A program made the translations under genes and the position numbers. Below the pieces are notes generated by a model, which saw only the letters and a program-made list of their open reading frames with translations, did not search any database and was not told where the DNA came from. Shown in pieces: positions 53,685 to 62,635 of a DNA stretch of 64,000 bases. This stretch comes from Fodinibius saliphilus (lineage in GTDB: Bacteria; Bacteroidota; Rhodothermia; Balneolales; Balneolaceae): NCBI RefSeq assembly GCF_005869845.1, contig NZ_VAWF01000004.1, positions 62,001 through 126,000 on the forward strand. Reading direction: 5' to 3'. Positions within the stretch are counted from its first letter, which is position 1, and every line of letters starts with the position of its first letter.

Positions 53685-54650
53685 CTAGACCAAGTATTTG
53701 GAGTCAATAAGCTGGTTATCAGTATCATCATGCACCGCATAATTAAACCCTTGCTGAATGCTGTATCCACCAACCTGTCCCTGCTTACTAATGGCAATAA
53801 AACCAACCTGCGTATTTTCAAGAGTATCTTTATTTGCTACTATTCGTTCTACCGCATTTTTACAAGCTTGTTCAGGACTATCCCCGCGCCGCATATTTTC
53901 AACCACAAGATGACTACCGCACACTCTAATAATTTCTTCTCCTACTCCAGTACCGGATGCGGCTCCCACTTCATTATCAACGTATAGCCCACTTCCAATA
54001 AGGGGCGAATCTCCAATACGCCCATGCATTTTCCACGCCATTCCGCTTGTGGTACAAGCTCCCGACAGGTTCCCCTCACTGTCTAGTGCCAGCATGCCAA
54101 TGGTGTCGTGGTTTTCAATATTTACTTTAGGTTCATAATTCGCATTTTTTTTCCACTGCTCCCACTCTTTTCGAGACTTTTCTGTGAGTAAATCTTTCTT
54201 CTTAAACCCTTGATCCAAAGCAAAATCAACAGCACCTTGCCCGACCAGCATCACATGGGGAGAATTCTCTTTCACTTTACGAGCCACAGATATGGGGTGC
54301 ATTATATGTTGTATCGCTCCCACCGACCCACACTCTTGCTGCTCATCCATAATGCAGGCATCAAGAGTTACAAAACCATCACGGTCCGGCCGTCCGCCAT
54401 ACCCTACGGTTCGCACCTCAGAGTCAGCTTCGGTTACCCGCACCCCGGTTTCTACAGCATCTAAAGCTGAACCTCCTTCATTGAGCACTTTCCAGGCTGC
54501 ATTATTGGCTTTCACTCCATGTCTCCACGTTGAAATGACTATCGGCTTCTTTATTTTTCCAGAAAATGAATGGGATGAAGACGCCCAGTCTTGAAAAGGG
54601 AACAAGCCACCGAGAGCCGAAATTTTCAAAAAGTTTTTTCTACTAATCAT
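53685..54650 (-). CDS. N4-(beta-N-acetylglucosaminyl)-L-asparaginase-type Ntn hydrolase
   Basis: A 321-residue Ntn hydrolase of the glycosylasparaginase/isoaspartyl peptidase family. The autocleavage site and nucleophile are in ENHDTIGMLALD (Thr after HD); WRHGVKANNAAW, GGSALDAVETGV and GDSPLIGSGLYVDNEVGAAS give the substrate pocket. The N-terminus MISRKNFLKISALGG is a Tat-like signal, so the enzyme is probably periplasmic, where it would remove glycans from asparagine. Last gene of a three-gene minus-strand operon (M20 peptidase, DAO, this), 23 bp after the DAO gene. Confidence 0.92.
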   Translation of the reverse strand: MISRKNFLKISALGGLFPFQDWASSSHSFSGKIKKPIVISTWRHGVKANNAAWKVLNEGGSALDAVETGVRVTEADSEVRTVGYGGRPDRDGFVTLDACIMDEQQECGSVGAIQHIMHPISVARKVKENSPHVMLVGQGAVDFALDQGFKKKDLLTEKSRKEWEQWKKNANYEPKVNIENHDTIGMLALDSEGNLSGACTTSGMAWKMHGRIGDSPLIGSGLYVDNEVGAASGTGVGEEIIRVCGSHLVVENMRRGDSPEQACKNAVERIVANKDTLENTQVGFIAISKQGQVGGYSIQQGFNYAVHDDTDNQLIDSKYLV

Positions 54651-54673
54651 GATCGTACTTAATTAAATAAATA

Positions 54674-55771
54674 TTATAACATTTCTACTGCTTGTTCTGC
54701 CACATCCATCCCAATAGCAATGCCCATGCCACTGAGGCCCGCTGCCACAAATCGCCGATTATCAACCTGTCTAACGATAGGGGACTTATTAGAACTAAAA
54801 CCCATAATCCCGGACCACTCGGACGCAATCTCCCAATTTTGGGGTAATTGTAAAACCTCATCCACGAACTGTATCAACTGCTTTTTAATTTTGGGATTTA
54901 CTCCAAACTGCTCCGTTTCTTCCTGTTCTTTATCAATATTTCGAGCCCCTCCAATAAGCAGTCTTTGACCGACATTACGAAAATAGACATAGCCTCGATC
55001 ATGATGAAAAATTCCTTTCCAAGGCAACTCTTTTTGTTCATTAGTTACGAGCACATAACCACGCCCCGGGGCAACATCCAAATCCGAAATCAACTTACGT
55101 ATAAAACCATTTGCAGCGTGCAATACCTGACCGGCTTTCAACGTCGGCCCCTTAGTAATATAGACTTTGCCATCTGCAGTTGTTTTTTCAACCGTGCTAT
55201 TCCACTTAATAGTTATGCCTGCGGCATTTACTTTCTGCACCAGCGCCTGTATCATCTTACCGGGATGCAATGACCCTTCCAATCTGTTCTGAATAACAGA
55301 ATAACCTTCCATTTTGGTAGGGGTATACACTTGGCTCTCCCCAATTAGTTCTTCCATCCAGCTATTAAAGCGCTCTACTTCTGATGACACCCTATTGAAT
55401 GTATCACCAGAAGTAAAGAATTCATAGCCGCCACAGTGCCGGTATCCTATTGCCTCTTCCCCGATCACCTCCTTGAGACGTTCAAGCCCTCGATATCGCC
55501 GAACAATGCGCTCTTTTACAATATCTTGTGATTCTTTCTTAATATCTGCCAAGTGTTCACCGATAGATCCCACACAAGCAAAACCAGCATTTCGGGTACT
55601 GGCTCCACTGGGCAAGAATCCCCGTTCCAGCACTACTACCCTGGCACTGGGATGGGCTCTTTTATAAAATAACGCAGACGACAACCCCACAATACCTGCT
55701 CCAATAATAATAATGTCAAAGGATTGTAATAAGGAATCCTCCTCCCAAAAAGAAAAATTGTAGCTCATCAT
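54674..55771 (-). CDS. FAD-dependent oxidoreductase (DAO family)
   Basis: A 365-residue flavoenzyme. The FAD-binding Rossmann motif is DIIIIGAGIVGLSSALFY (GxGxxG near 24), followed by SGASTRNAGFACVGS, typical of amino-acid oxidases of the DAO group, and a C-terminal VAAGLSGMGIAIGMDVAEQ dinucleotide segment. Such enzymes oxidise amines or D-amino acids; the substrate is not evident. It lies between the M20 peptidase (57 bp) and glycosylasparaginase (23 bp) genes on the same strand. Confidence 0.92.
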   Translation of the reverse strand: MMSYNFSFWEEDSLLQSFDIIIIGAGIVGLSSALFYKRAHPSARVVVLERGFLPSGASTRNAGFACVGSIGEHLADIKKESQDIVKERIVRRYRGLERLKEVIGEEAIGYRHCGGYEFFTSGDTFNRVSSEVERFNSWMEELIGESQVYTPTKMEGYSVIQNRLEGSLHPGKMIQALVQKVNAAGITIKWNSTVEKTTADGKVYITKGPTLKAGQVLHAANGFIRKLISDLDVAPGRGYVLVTNEQKELPWKGIFHHDRGYVYFRNVGQRLLIGGARNIDKEQEETEQFGVNPKIKKQLIQFVDEVLQLPQNWEIASEWSGIMGFSSNKSPIVRQVDNRRFVAAGLSGMGIAIGMDVAEQAVEML

Positions 55772-55828
55772 TTACCTCATTTTTCAAAATCCAGACGCCA
55801 ATCAATTATGCACGATATAAACAGCAGG

Positions 55829-57019
55829 CTAAGATAACGGTTTAAATACAAGTGAAGCCATCAGTGCAGCCCCGGTGATAAAACAATCTTCATCAATATT
55901 ATACTGTGGATGGTGCCAGGAATAGGTTGATCCTGTTTCTTCTCTACCACTTCCTAAAAAGAAAAATGCCCCGGGGAATTCTTGTTGATAAAATGCAAAG
56001 TCCTCACCTGCCATTATAGGTTCTTCCAGCAGCTTTACATTTCCATTTCCCAACAGTTCAGTTGCGGCATCTTTAACATTTTCTGCTGCCCATTCGGTAT
56101 TAATAACGGCAGGATATCCATAGTCAAAATCAAAGGTATAGGCGCCGCCAGTAGCTTCAGCAACCCCTTTAGCAGTTGCTTCAATCCGATCCCGAATCAT
56201 ATCTGCGATTTCTTTACCAAAGGTACGAACAGTACCCAACATATCAACCTTCGCAGGAATAACATTGTGAGCAGAACCCCCATCTATTTTCCCAACTGTT
56301 ACCACTGCCGGCTCTGTGGGGTTTACATTACGACTGACAATTGTTTGAATCTGATTCACAAACTGCGATGCCATTACAATGGGATCAATTGCTTCGTGAG
56401 GAGAAGCGGCATGCCCACCTTTGCCTATAAGTTCAACACGAAATTCATCAGGGCGTGCCATTAATGCTCCTTTTCGGAGTGCAATCTGGCCTGGCTCCAA
56501 ATCGGGATATGAATGCAATCCATATATAACGTCTACACCTTTTTTCTGCAAGTAACCAGTTTCGCAAAGCAACCGGCCGCCACCAGGCAACTTCTCCTCT
56601 CCAGGCTGAAATATAAACAAAACAGTTCCTTCAATCTGATCTCTTATCTCCGAGAGCAACCGGGCCGTTCCCAGCATGTTGGCAGTATGGGCGTCGTGCC
56701 CACAACAATGGGCGACTCCCGAATTTTCAGAAATAAAGGGCTCTTTATGCTTACCTTCCTCTGTTATCGGTAACGCATCTATATCTGCACGTAAAGCGAC
56801 AACTTTATCAGCCTCTATACCTCCTTCAAGAACTCCAACACAACCTGTTTGCAATGGCCGATCAACGTTAATACCAAGTTCCTCCAGTTCTTCTACGATA
56901 AAGGAAGTTGTTTTATGCTCTTGATAACTTAATTCCGGTTTACGATGCAAGTGGCGTCGCATAGCTATAATATCATCAAGATACGTTTTGGCCCGTTGCT
57001 TTAGCTTACTAAATTCCAT
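55829..57019 (-). CDS. M20-family amidohydrolase/peptidase
   Basis: A 396-residue metalloenzyme of the M20D type (hippurate hydrolase/N-acyl-amino-acid amidohydrolase). It opens MRRHLHRKPELSYQEHKT; metal ligands are in CCGHDAHTANMLG and FQPGEE, then a dimerisation domain (ELIGKGGHAASPHEAIDPI) and the C-terminal EEPIMAGEDFAFY and SWHHPQYNIDE. It cleaves acyl or peptide bonds of small amino-acid conjugates. Cytoplasmic, with no signal peptide. First gene of the operon with DAO and glycosylasparaginase. Confidence 0.93.
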   Translation of the reverse strand: MEFSKLKQRAKTYLDDIIAMRRHLHRKPELSYQEHKTTSFIVEELEELGINVDRPLQTGCVGVLEGGIEADKVVALRADIDALPITEEGKHKEPFISENSGVAHCCGHDAHTANMLGTARLLSEIRDQIEGTVLFIFQPGEEKLPGGGRLLCETGYLQKKGVDVIYGLHSYPDLEPGQIALRKGALMARPDEFRVELIGKGGHAASPHEAIDPIVMASQFVNQIQTIVSRNVNPTEPAVVTVGKIDGGSAHNVIPAKVDMLGTVRTFGKEIADMIRDRIEATAKGVAEATGGAYTFDFDYGYPAVINTEWAAENVKDAATELLGNGNVKLLEEPIMAGEDFAFYQQEFPGAFFFLGSGREETGSTYSWHHPQYNIDEDCFITGAALMASLVFKPLS

Positions 57020-57175
57020 AACTAAATATTATTTTTTCCTGCTTTATAATAAGGGTTGTGAATTATACAAATTATATTACAAGTCTATAGACCTATTTAT
57101 GTAACATCTTATAAATAAATTCGTAAAGAGACATTGTATACTTTAGGTAGGTAATAAATCAATGAAAACCAGATC

Positions 57176-58465
57176 ATGAACAGAAGAAAAATAACGTGGG
57201 AAATAGTATTAGCCGGCTTAGCATTTATAATCATCGGTATTTACCTGGCTGATAAAAACAATACTTCTGAGGCTCCAAAAAACGGAGGAGTTAGAGAGGC
57301 TAACCCAACTGCCTTACCAAAGACATCGCAGCCCACAGACCTACCCAGTTCAATTATTATTGACCTGAAAGACCTTAAAAATCTTGACAAACTAAAAGAA
57401 CTTAAGAAGTTAAAGGACCTTGAACATCTGGAAATTGATCTCAACAACATTAATGATATAATTGACAAGAAACTAAAGGAAAGTGATATAGAAGCAAGTC
57501 TCAAAAAGCTTGAGCATGAACTTAAACAAGTGGAAGAAGCCAACTTCGACATCAAACTTCAGGATAAAAAAGTTTATATCAACAAAGATTATAATATTGA
57601 GGATTCTAAGTGGACAGAAGTGAAACCAGGTGTCTATGCTTTTGAAAAAACGTTCTCAGCATCTCAACTTAAATCACTGAATCTTAACCTGGCTTTTGGA
57701 AACATCAATATTATTGGCACCCAAAAATCTACAGGGAAAATAACCCTACAGGCAACTGGCACCCTAGAAGACCCTGCGGTTCTATCCAAGCAATTCGTAA
57801 TCAAGAAACAGCTGGATAGCCCAAATGCCTTTTTTAAAATAGCCCCTACTGAGAGTTCAAATTTACCTGATAAAATTAATTTGGAGACTACGCTCTCTTT
57901 ACCCTCAACAGCCCATATAGATGCGCAAACGGCCGGGGGGCACGTCAATGCAAGTAGCCTCAGCGGCAATTATCTCTTCAAGACAAAGGGGGGGCATATT
58001 GAACTCAATACTATTGATGGAAATATTGAAGCTAAAACACAAGGGGGACATATAACAGGCAATCAACTTTCAGGCACTATGCGTCTTACTACGGGTGGAG
58101 GTCATATTAAAACAACCGACGTAGAGGGATCATTAAAAGCCGAAACCGGCGGCGGACATATAGAAATAACCCAACTAAAGGGTATGGCAAATGCTAAAAC
58201 CTCAGGCGGAAACATCACTGCAACAGTTATGAAGGCCAACGGACCTATCAAATTACAAAGTTCAGCAGGAAATATTTCACTTTTGTTACCTGAAAATATC
58301 AAAGCAAACCTCGATATTTCAGGATCTGCCATAGAAATGGCAGACCTGTTCAACTTCAACGGTACTAAAAATAAAGGTAGCATTTCCGGTACAATTAATG
58401 GAGGTGGTACTGATGTGGTTGCAAGTTGCGGATTTGGGAATGTGAATATTAATGTTAATAAATAA
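57176..58465 (+). CDS. DUF4097-type beta-repeat protein with membrane anchor
   Basis: A 429-residue protein with one N-terminal membrane helix (IVLAGLAFIIIGIYLA), then a Leu/Lys/Glu/Asp-rich helical region (about 60-125) likely to form a coiled coil, then a parallel beta-repeat domain. The repeats carry GGHI or GGNI about every 18-20 residues (KTKGGHIELNTIDG, KTQGGHITGNQLSG, TTGGGHIKTTDVEG, ETGGGHIEITQLKG, KTSGGNITATVMKA), giving a beta-solenoid. DUF4097 proteins often lie beside sigma or anti-sigma genes; here the next gene is mnmD, overlapping by one base (TAATG). Function unknown. Confidence 0.82.
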   Translation: MNRRKITWEIVLAGLAFIIIGIYLADKNNTSEAPKNGGVREANPTALPKTSQPTDLPSSIIIDLKDLKNLDKLKELKKLKDLEHLEIDLNNINDIIDKKLKESDIEASLKKLEHELKQVEEANFDIKLQDKKVYINKDYNIEDSKWTEVKPGVYAFEKTFSASQLKSLNLNLAFGNINIIGTQKSTGKITLQATGTLEDPAVLSKQFVIKKQLDSPNAFFKIAPTESSNLPDKINLETTLSLPSTAHIDAQTAGGHVNASSLSGNYLFKTKGGHIELNTIDGNIEAKTQGGHITGNQLSGTMRLTTGGGHIKTTDVEGSLKAETGGGHIEITQLKGMANAKTSGGNITATVMKANGPIKLQSSAGNISLLLPENIKANLDISGSAIEMADLFNFNGTKNKGSISGTINGGGTDVVASCGFGNVNINVNK

Positions 58466-59247
58466 TGTTTGATGATACCCCTGAGGGAGACAATAAACTT
58501 GTTGTTACCCGTGACGGTTCTCACACCGTTTATTCTTCTCAATTTGACCAACACTATCATAACCCTAATGGAGCAATAGCTGAAAGTCGGTATGTTTTCT
58601 TTCACCAGACGGGTCTTATAGATGCGTTAGATAACGATGCAGAGATCACTATCTTTGAAATTGGATTTGGTACCGGCCTCAACCTGATGCTATTGCTGGA
58701 CTATTACTTAACCAAAGATTCCTCCAGTCTAATCAACTATTATTCTGTAGAAGGATTTCCCCTTGATCTCCAAACGGCCCGTAATCTTAATTATCATCAA
58801 CATCTGAACCATCCTCCCATAAGAAAGGAACTACTTAATATCTTTGGCAACCTTGATAAAGGAATAAACCAGTTTACTCCCCTCGACAATATTACTGTTC
58901 ACCTTTTCAATGGGATGTTTTCTGAATTTCCCGAGAGCAATATTGGCGCTAACTATATATTTCACGATGCTTTTTCTCCCGATACCAATCCCGCGCTTTG
59001 GACCGGAAAAGTATTTAAAAAAACTCGCAATATAAGTGCCAGCAACGTCATATTATCTACCTACTGTGCAGCTTCAAAAGTGCAGGGCGCTATGGCATGG
59101 GCAGGCTGGAAACTTGCCAAAACTCAAGGGGCGCTGGGTAAAAGAGAAATGATTATCGGGGCACTGAATTCAGACCAGCTGCAAAACCTAAATCGAATCG
59201 ATGAAGAACGATATGCGCGCCGCTACGCAGAAGGAGACTTCGACTAA
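58465..59247 (+). CDS. mnmD: tRNA 5-methylaminomethyl-2-thiouridine methyltransferase (MnmD)
   Basis: A 260-residue stand-alone MnmD domain, the methyltransferase that completes the mnm5 group on wobble U34 of some tRNAs (in E. coli it is fused to the MnmC oxidase). Key blocks are LVVTRDGSHTVYSSQFDQHYHNPNGAIAESRYVF, IFEIGFGTGLN (SAM site), NYIFHDAFSPDTNPALW and STYCAASKVQGAMAWAGW. Single-domain MnmD is usual in Bacteroidota. Its ATG overlaps the stop of the DUF4097 gene, so the two are probably translated together. Confidence 0.92.
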   Translation: MFDDTPEGDNKLVVTRDGSHTVYSSQFDQHYHNPNGAIAESRYVFFHQTGLIDALDNDAEITIFEIGFGTGLNLMLLLDYYLTKDSSSLINYYSVEGFPLDLQTARNLNYHQHLNHPPIRKELLNIFGNLDKGINQFTPLDNITVHLFNGMFSEFPESNIGANYIFHDAFSPDTNPALWTGKVFKKTRNISASNVILSTYCAASKVQGAMAWAGWKLAKTQGALGKREMIIGALNSDQLQNLNRIDEERYARRYAEGDFD

Positions 59248-59387
59248 CCCACATTTCAGCCTGGCTTTTTGGGAATAAACAGATAAGTATCCCATTTCAC
59301 TTCCTACCAACGCAGATAATCAGCCTCATTAATAGTGTTCCATGGCATTCAGCATTATGCTTAGTCTGGAGTCCAATCACTGAAAAG

Positions 59388-61376
59388 CTAATTACTGCTT
59401 CCCTCCTTCTGCTGAAACCGATGTAACAACCGACCCAGAAACTTGTTTGCATATATCTTGTTGATATGAGACATGTCTGCTAAAATCACCAGCCGTTCTT
59501 TACTACGAGAAAAAGCAACATTCAGTAACCGTGGAACAGCCAACCCATTCTTTTCTTCATCAAAAGGGCGAACAGAATAATGGCGTCGTCGGCCATACTG
59601 CTGCTCACCGCTCATCACTGTATCAAAAATTATAACATCCTTTTCCCGCCCCTGAAACGTATGTATTGTTCCTACCTCAACAACCCCCAGATCATTTTCG
59701 TACAGAGCGTGTCGAATATCATAGACCGTACTCCGAAATGGCACAATAATACCCACCTCTTCAACCGGCACCTGGTTCTTTATTACCAGACGTTTTACCA
59801 TCTTTATGAGAATATGATTGTGCACCTCATTCATCGGTTGAAATCCTTTACCCTCATCTTTTTGCGTAAGCCTGGGACCATATTTCTGACTATCGATAAC
59901 ATTGACCGTTGTGTTGCTGCTCTTTTGGGGGGTAATAATTGGATCAGGATCCTCATCCGGCTGGGCTGTCTTCAAACGCCCTTCATAAAAGACCGTACTT
60001 AATACTTCAGCTAAATCTTCATTAAGGCGGTATTGCGTATCATAAAAGGTAGTAAGCGGACGGTTTTTATCATGCCAGTCAAATAGATCTTCCGTGGTCT
60101 CGGCATCCGAAGCAAAAGTAAAAATATCTTCTTCCAAGAAATTTCGGGCCTGTTTATCATCTGTCAGCGCAATAGGCGGTAACTGCATAGGGTCACCAAC
60201 CACCACAATATGATTCTTCGCCTTCGCAGCCAATACCATCAAGTAGGGTAAGTTGGCCATCGAAGCCTCATCAATAACCACCGCATCAAAATGTTGCCCA
60301 TCAAACAGGTCGGAAGTACAGACCTTAGCCAGTGTCGTTGCCACCAGCTGCTTTTTTTTGAGCTCAAAGCGTTCATTTACGGTAATCAATCTCTCTATTT
60401 TCTCCTCCAGTGCTATCTCACCCCCATGCTTATCCACACGCTCTCCCAGCCTGTTGATCTCCTCATCAAGCTCTTGGGGTACCTCCTCACCATGCTCCAT
60501 CAGGTTGTCGATCTCCTTCTGCAGCTTCTGGTACTTCCCTAATAAGTTATCCAGGGTTGCAGCCTTCTCTTGCTGTTGTTGTTTCTTCTTTTCGATATGC
60601 TGATCAAACAGCACTGATTCTAATCGCTCGCTATCCAGCGCCATCTCCCCAAATCGGGTTACCTTCTTCTCCAGATGATCTTTTTCTGCGGATGTCAACG
60701 CTTTTAAAGCACTTAACAGGCCTACATCCACAGCCCGATTGGTATTCGCTGCAAAAAGCACTCGCTTCCCCTTTATAAGATAATTTGCAATCATAAAGCC
60801 CAATGTCGAGGTCTTACCCGTGCCCGGGGGGCCCCATACATAGAGCACTTCATTTTGCAGTGATTTGATAAGTGACTCATGTTGCGAATCATTTCGACGG
60901 CTGTCATCCAATACGCGAGTACTTTCGTCATCAGTATGATGCTCATCAGCATCGGGATAAAACAAACTGCCTACTCGTTCGCGTTCTTCTTTCTTATCGT
61001 CACCGAGTAAGCGCTCCAGTTCGCTACGTAGCTTGCGAAGTACAAAATCATTTTCCCACTCCACACTCACCTTGGGTACGGTGGCTCCATAATTATGAGG
61101 AAAATGCAACACCACTTTTTTGTCTCCCACCTCTACCGGGTAGAGTTCAAGCTCGTCATCATGATCTTCCAGCTCTCCCTGTATCACCTCAGCAAAACGA
61201 AGTGACTTATTACGAGATTCAAATTCATAATAAAACGTATTGGGCGGATGGTCTTCTAGGCGCCTGCCGTCGAAAAGTACATCTTGAGCCGGTCGCTCCC
61301 GAACGGTCTCGATCTCGGCATTAATTGCCTCAAGTGCCTGCTCAATCAGGCCCGATATTTTTTGTTTGCTGCTCAT
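59388..61376 (-). CDS. SF1 (Upf1/Dna2-like) helicase with AAA domain
   Basis: A 662-residue helicase. Walker A is WGPPGTGKTS (about 181-190), Walker B/motif II is VVIDEAS, motif III VVGDPMQLPPI, and the C-terminal half has GTIHTFQGREKDVIIFD and NVAFSRSKERLVIL, all of SF1 Upf1-like type. A Glu/Lys/Gln-rich segment between motifs I and II (about 255-335) is a likely coiled-coil stalk. The N-terminal 170 residues have beta-strands that may bind nucleic acid. Role in RNA or DNA metabolism is not defined. It follows the GntR gene after 56 bp. Confidence 0.9.
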   Translation of the reverse strand: MSSKQKISGLIEQALEAINAEIETVRERPAQDVLFDGRRLEDHPPNTFYYEFESRNKSLRFAEVIQGELEDHDDELELYPVEVGDKKVVLHFPHNYGATVPKVSVEWENDFVLRKLRSELERLLGDDKKEERERVGSLFYPDADEHHTDDESTRVLDDSRRNDSQHESLIKSLQNEVLYVWGPPGTGKTSTLGFMIANYLIKGKRVLFAANTNRAVDVGLLSALKALTSAEKDHLEKKVTRFGEMALDSERLESVLFDQHIEKKKQQQQEKAATLDNLLGKYQKLQKEIDNLMEHGEEVPQELDEEINRLGERVDKHGGEIALEEKIERLITVNERFELKKKQLVATTLAKVCTSDLFDGQHFDAVVIDEASMANLPYLMVLAAKAKNHIVVVGDPMQLPPIALTDDKQARNFLEEDIFTFASDAETTEDLFDWHDKNRPLTTFYDTQYRLNEDLAEVLSTVFYEGRLKTAQPDEDPDPIITPQKSSNTTVNVIDSQKYGPRLTQKDEGKGFQPMNEVHNHILIKMVKRLVIKNQVPVEEVGIIVPFRSTVYDIRHALYENDLGVVEVGTIHTFQGREKDVIIFDTVMSGEQQYGRRRHYSVRPFDEEKNGLAVPRLLNVAFSRSKERLVILADMSHINKIYANKFLGRLLHRFQQKEGSSN

Positions 61377-61432
61377 CTGAAATTCTAAGTAATTAAGATA
61401 TTCACAAATTTTGGCACAACACGCAGTTATTC

Positions 61433-62326
61433 CTATTGATCCCAGAGTTCTGATCGAATGGTCTTCGCGCTTTGCTCAGAAATCCGGTATTCGAGCTGGA
61501 TACGACGTCGTTCGGGAATTTTTTTCTCCACAAGTTTAGCACTTTGTGAGGTATACAATATTAAATCTGTTTCTCTAACAAAAAGAGGGAGCGACTCCCC
61601 ATAAGTAGCGCCTGCTACAAATGAACCGCTAAAATTAATACTGACCTTAAGCTCATCAATAATTTGGGGGATGGTCTGGTCTTCAGCTGTTACGAGTCCG
61701 ATAGTATCAATAGCTGCACGATCTACCAATGACAATAAAGTGTCCGGATCAATGCTATAAACAATAGGCAGTAACCGTCCTTTTTCAGAAAAGTCACGGA
61801 ATTTATTTAACAACTGAATTGGTACAAATAGCGCATCATACTTAACCGTTTCATTATATTGATTAGACTTAAGGATCCGACTTCGAACCCCAACTTCATC
61901 TTTAATGGCATCGGCGACCATACGTCCTAACTCTTCCGTCACCCCTATACTGGCACAACTTTCAATACGGTCGGGCCAATCCATAAAACTTAGCTGTTCT
62001 TGAAACAACTCATCAATTTCTGTCTCATCGAGTCCGTAACCGATCAGTTCCTCCAGCAGTTTACGCATCTTTTCAGCCCCTACTTCCAAACGATCAGCCT
62101 TATCAAGGTTCGTATTCTGGCGTTCTACGATAAAGCCCTTCCCACGTTCTCCGCGTATGAGACCTTCATCAGCTAAAATATGATATGCTTTCCGTACGGT
62201 ATGGAAACTAGATTCAAGCTGCTGCCCCAATTGACGGGTAGAGGGCAACATTTCACCCACGCGAAATTGCTTGGTAGCAATCATTAAGCGAATACGGTCA
62301 GCAATATATTTGGCAGAAGTTTTCAA
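61433..62326 (-). CDS. GntR-family transcriptional regulator
   Basis: A 297-residue regulator. The winged helix-turn-helix covers about 1-75: IADRIRLMIATKQFRVGEMLPSTRQLGQQLESSFHTVRKAYHILADEGLIRGERGKGFIV. The C-terminal about 200 residues are alpha/beta and might be a ligand-binding domain of periplasmic-binding type (VKYDALFVPIQLLNKF, IDTIGLVTAEDQTIPQI); this part was not assigned to a known effector class. A perfect 14-bp palindrome 48 bp upstream of the start is a candidate operator for self-control. It may be cotranscribed with the helicase gene. Confidence 0.88.
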   Translation of the reverse strand: MKTSAKYIADRIRLMIATKQFRVGEMLPSTRQLGQQLESSFHTVRKAYHILADEGLIRGERGKGFIVERQNTNLDKADRLEVGAEKMRKLLEELIGYGLDETEIDELFQEQLSFMDWPDRIESCASIGVTEELGRMVADAIKDEVGVRSRILKSNQYNETVKYDALFVPIQLLNKFRDFSEKGRLLPIVYSIDPDTLLSLVDRAAIDTIGLVTAEDQTIPQIIDELKVSINFSGSFVAGATYGESLPLFVRETDLILYTSQSAKLVEKKIPERRRIQLEYRISEQSAKTIRSELWDQ

Positions 62327-62635
62327 AAATAGACATACTCTTTTTAAAGTTTACAGCACTAAAGATAGGTGTTAGAATGATCATTCTCACAGTTCGTTTT
62401 AATCTTTAAGATCTTTCTACATCTAGAATTATACCTTTTTGACACTACCAGAAGAACCGTTAACAAAAATAGCTCTAAACTTGGTCAACCCTGTCGTTTT
62501 TAAAGTATATTCAACTAAGTTGAACAGACTCCTATCCTTTTAAAAACATAGTTGCTTTTCCAGCCATATTACTTCAAATTGTTAGCGACCTTCATTAAGA
62601 TGGTTCATATTCATTAGGGCAAAAAAGGGGTAAAT
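62327..62635. other. Divergent intergenic region, GntR and CHASE2 cyclase
   Basis: A 309-bp gap with no ORF. It contains the AGAATGATCATTCT palindrome, promoter-like TATCTTTA on the minus strand just downstream of it, and an SD-like AAAAGGGG before the inferred ATT start of the cyclase gene. Confidence 0.5.
62374..62387. promoter_or_regulatory. Candidate GntR operator palindrome
   Basis: AGAATGATCATTCT is a perfect 14-bp palindrome, extended to 18 bp by GT/AC outside one mismatch. On the minus strand it lies just upstream of TATCTTTA, a near match to the Bacteroidota -7 box, so a protein bound here would block the GntR promoter. Autorepression is inferred. Confidence 0.5.
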
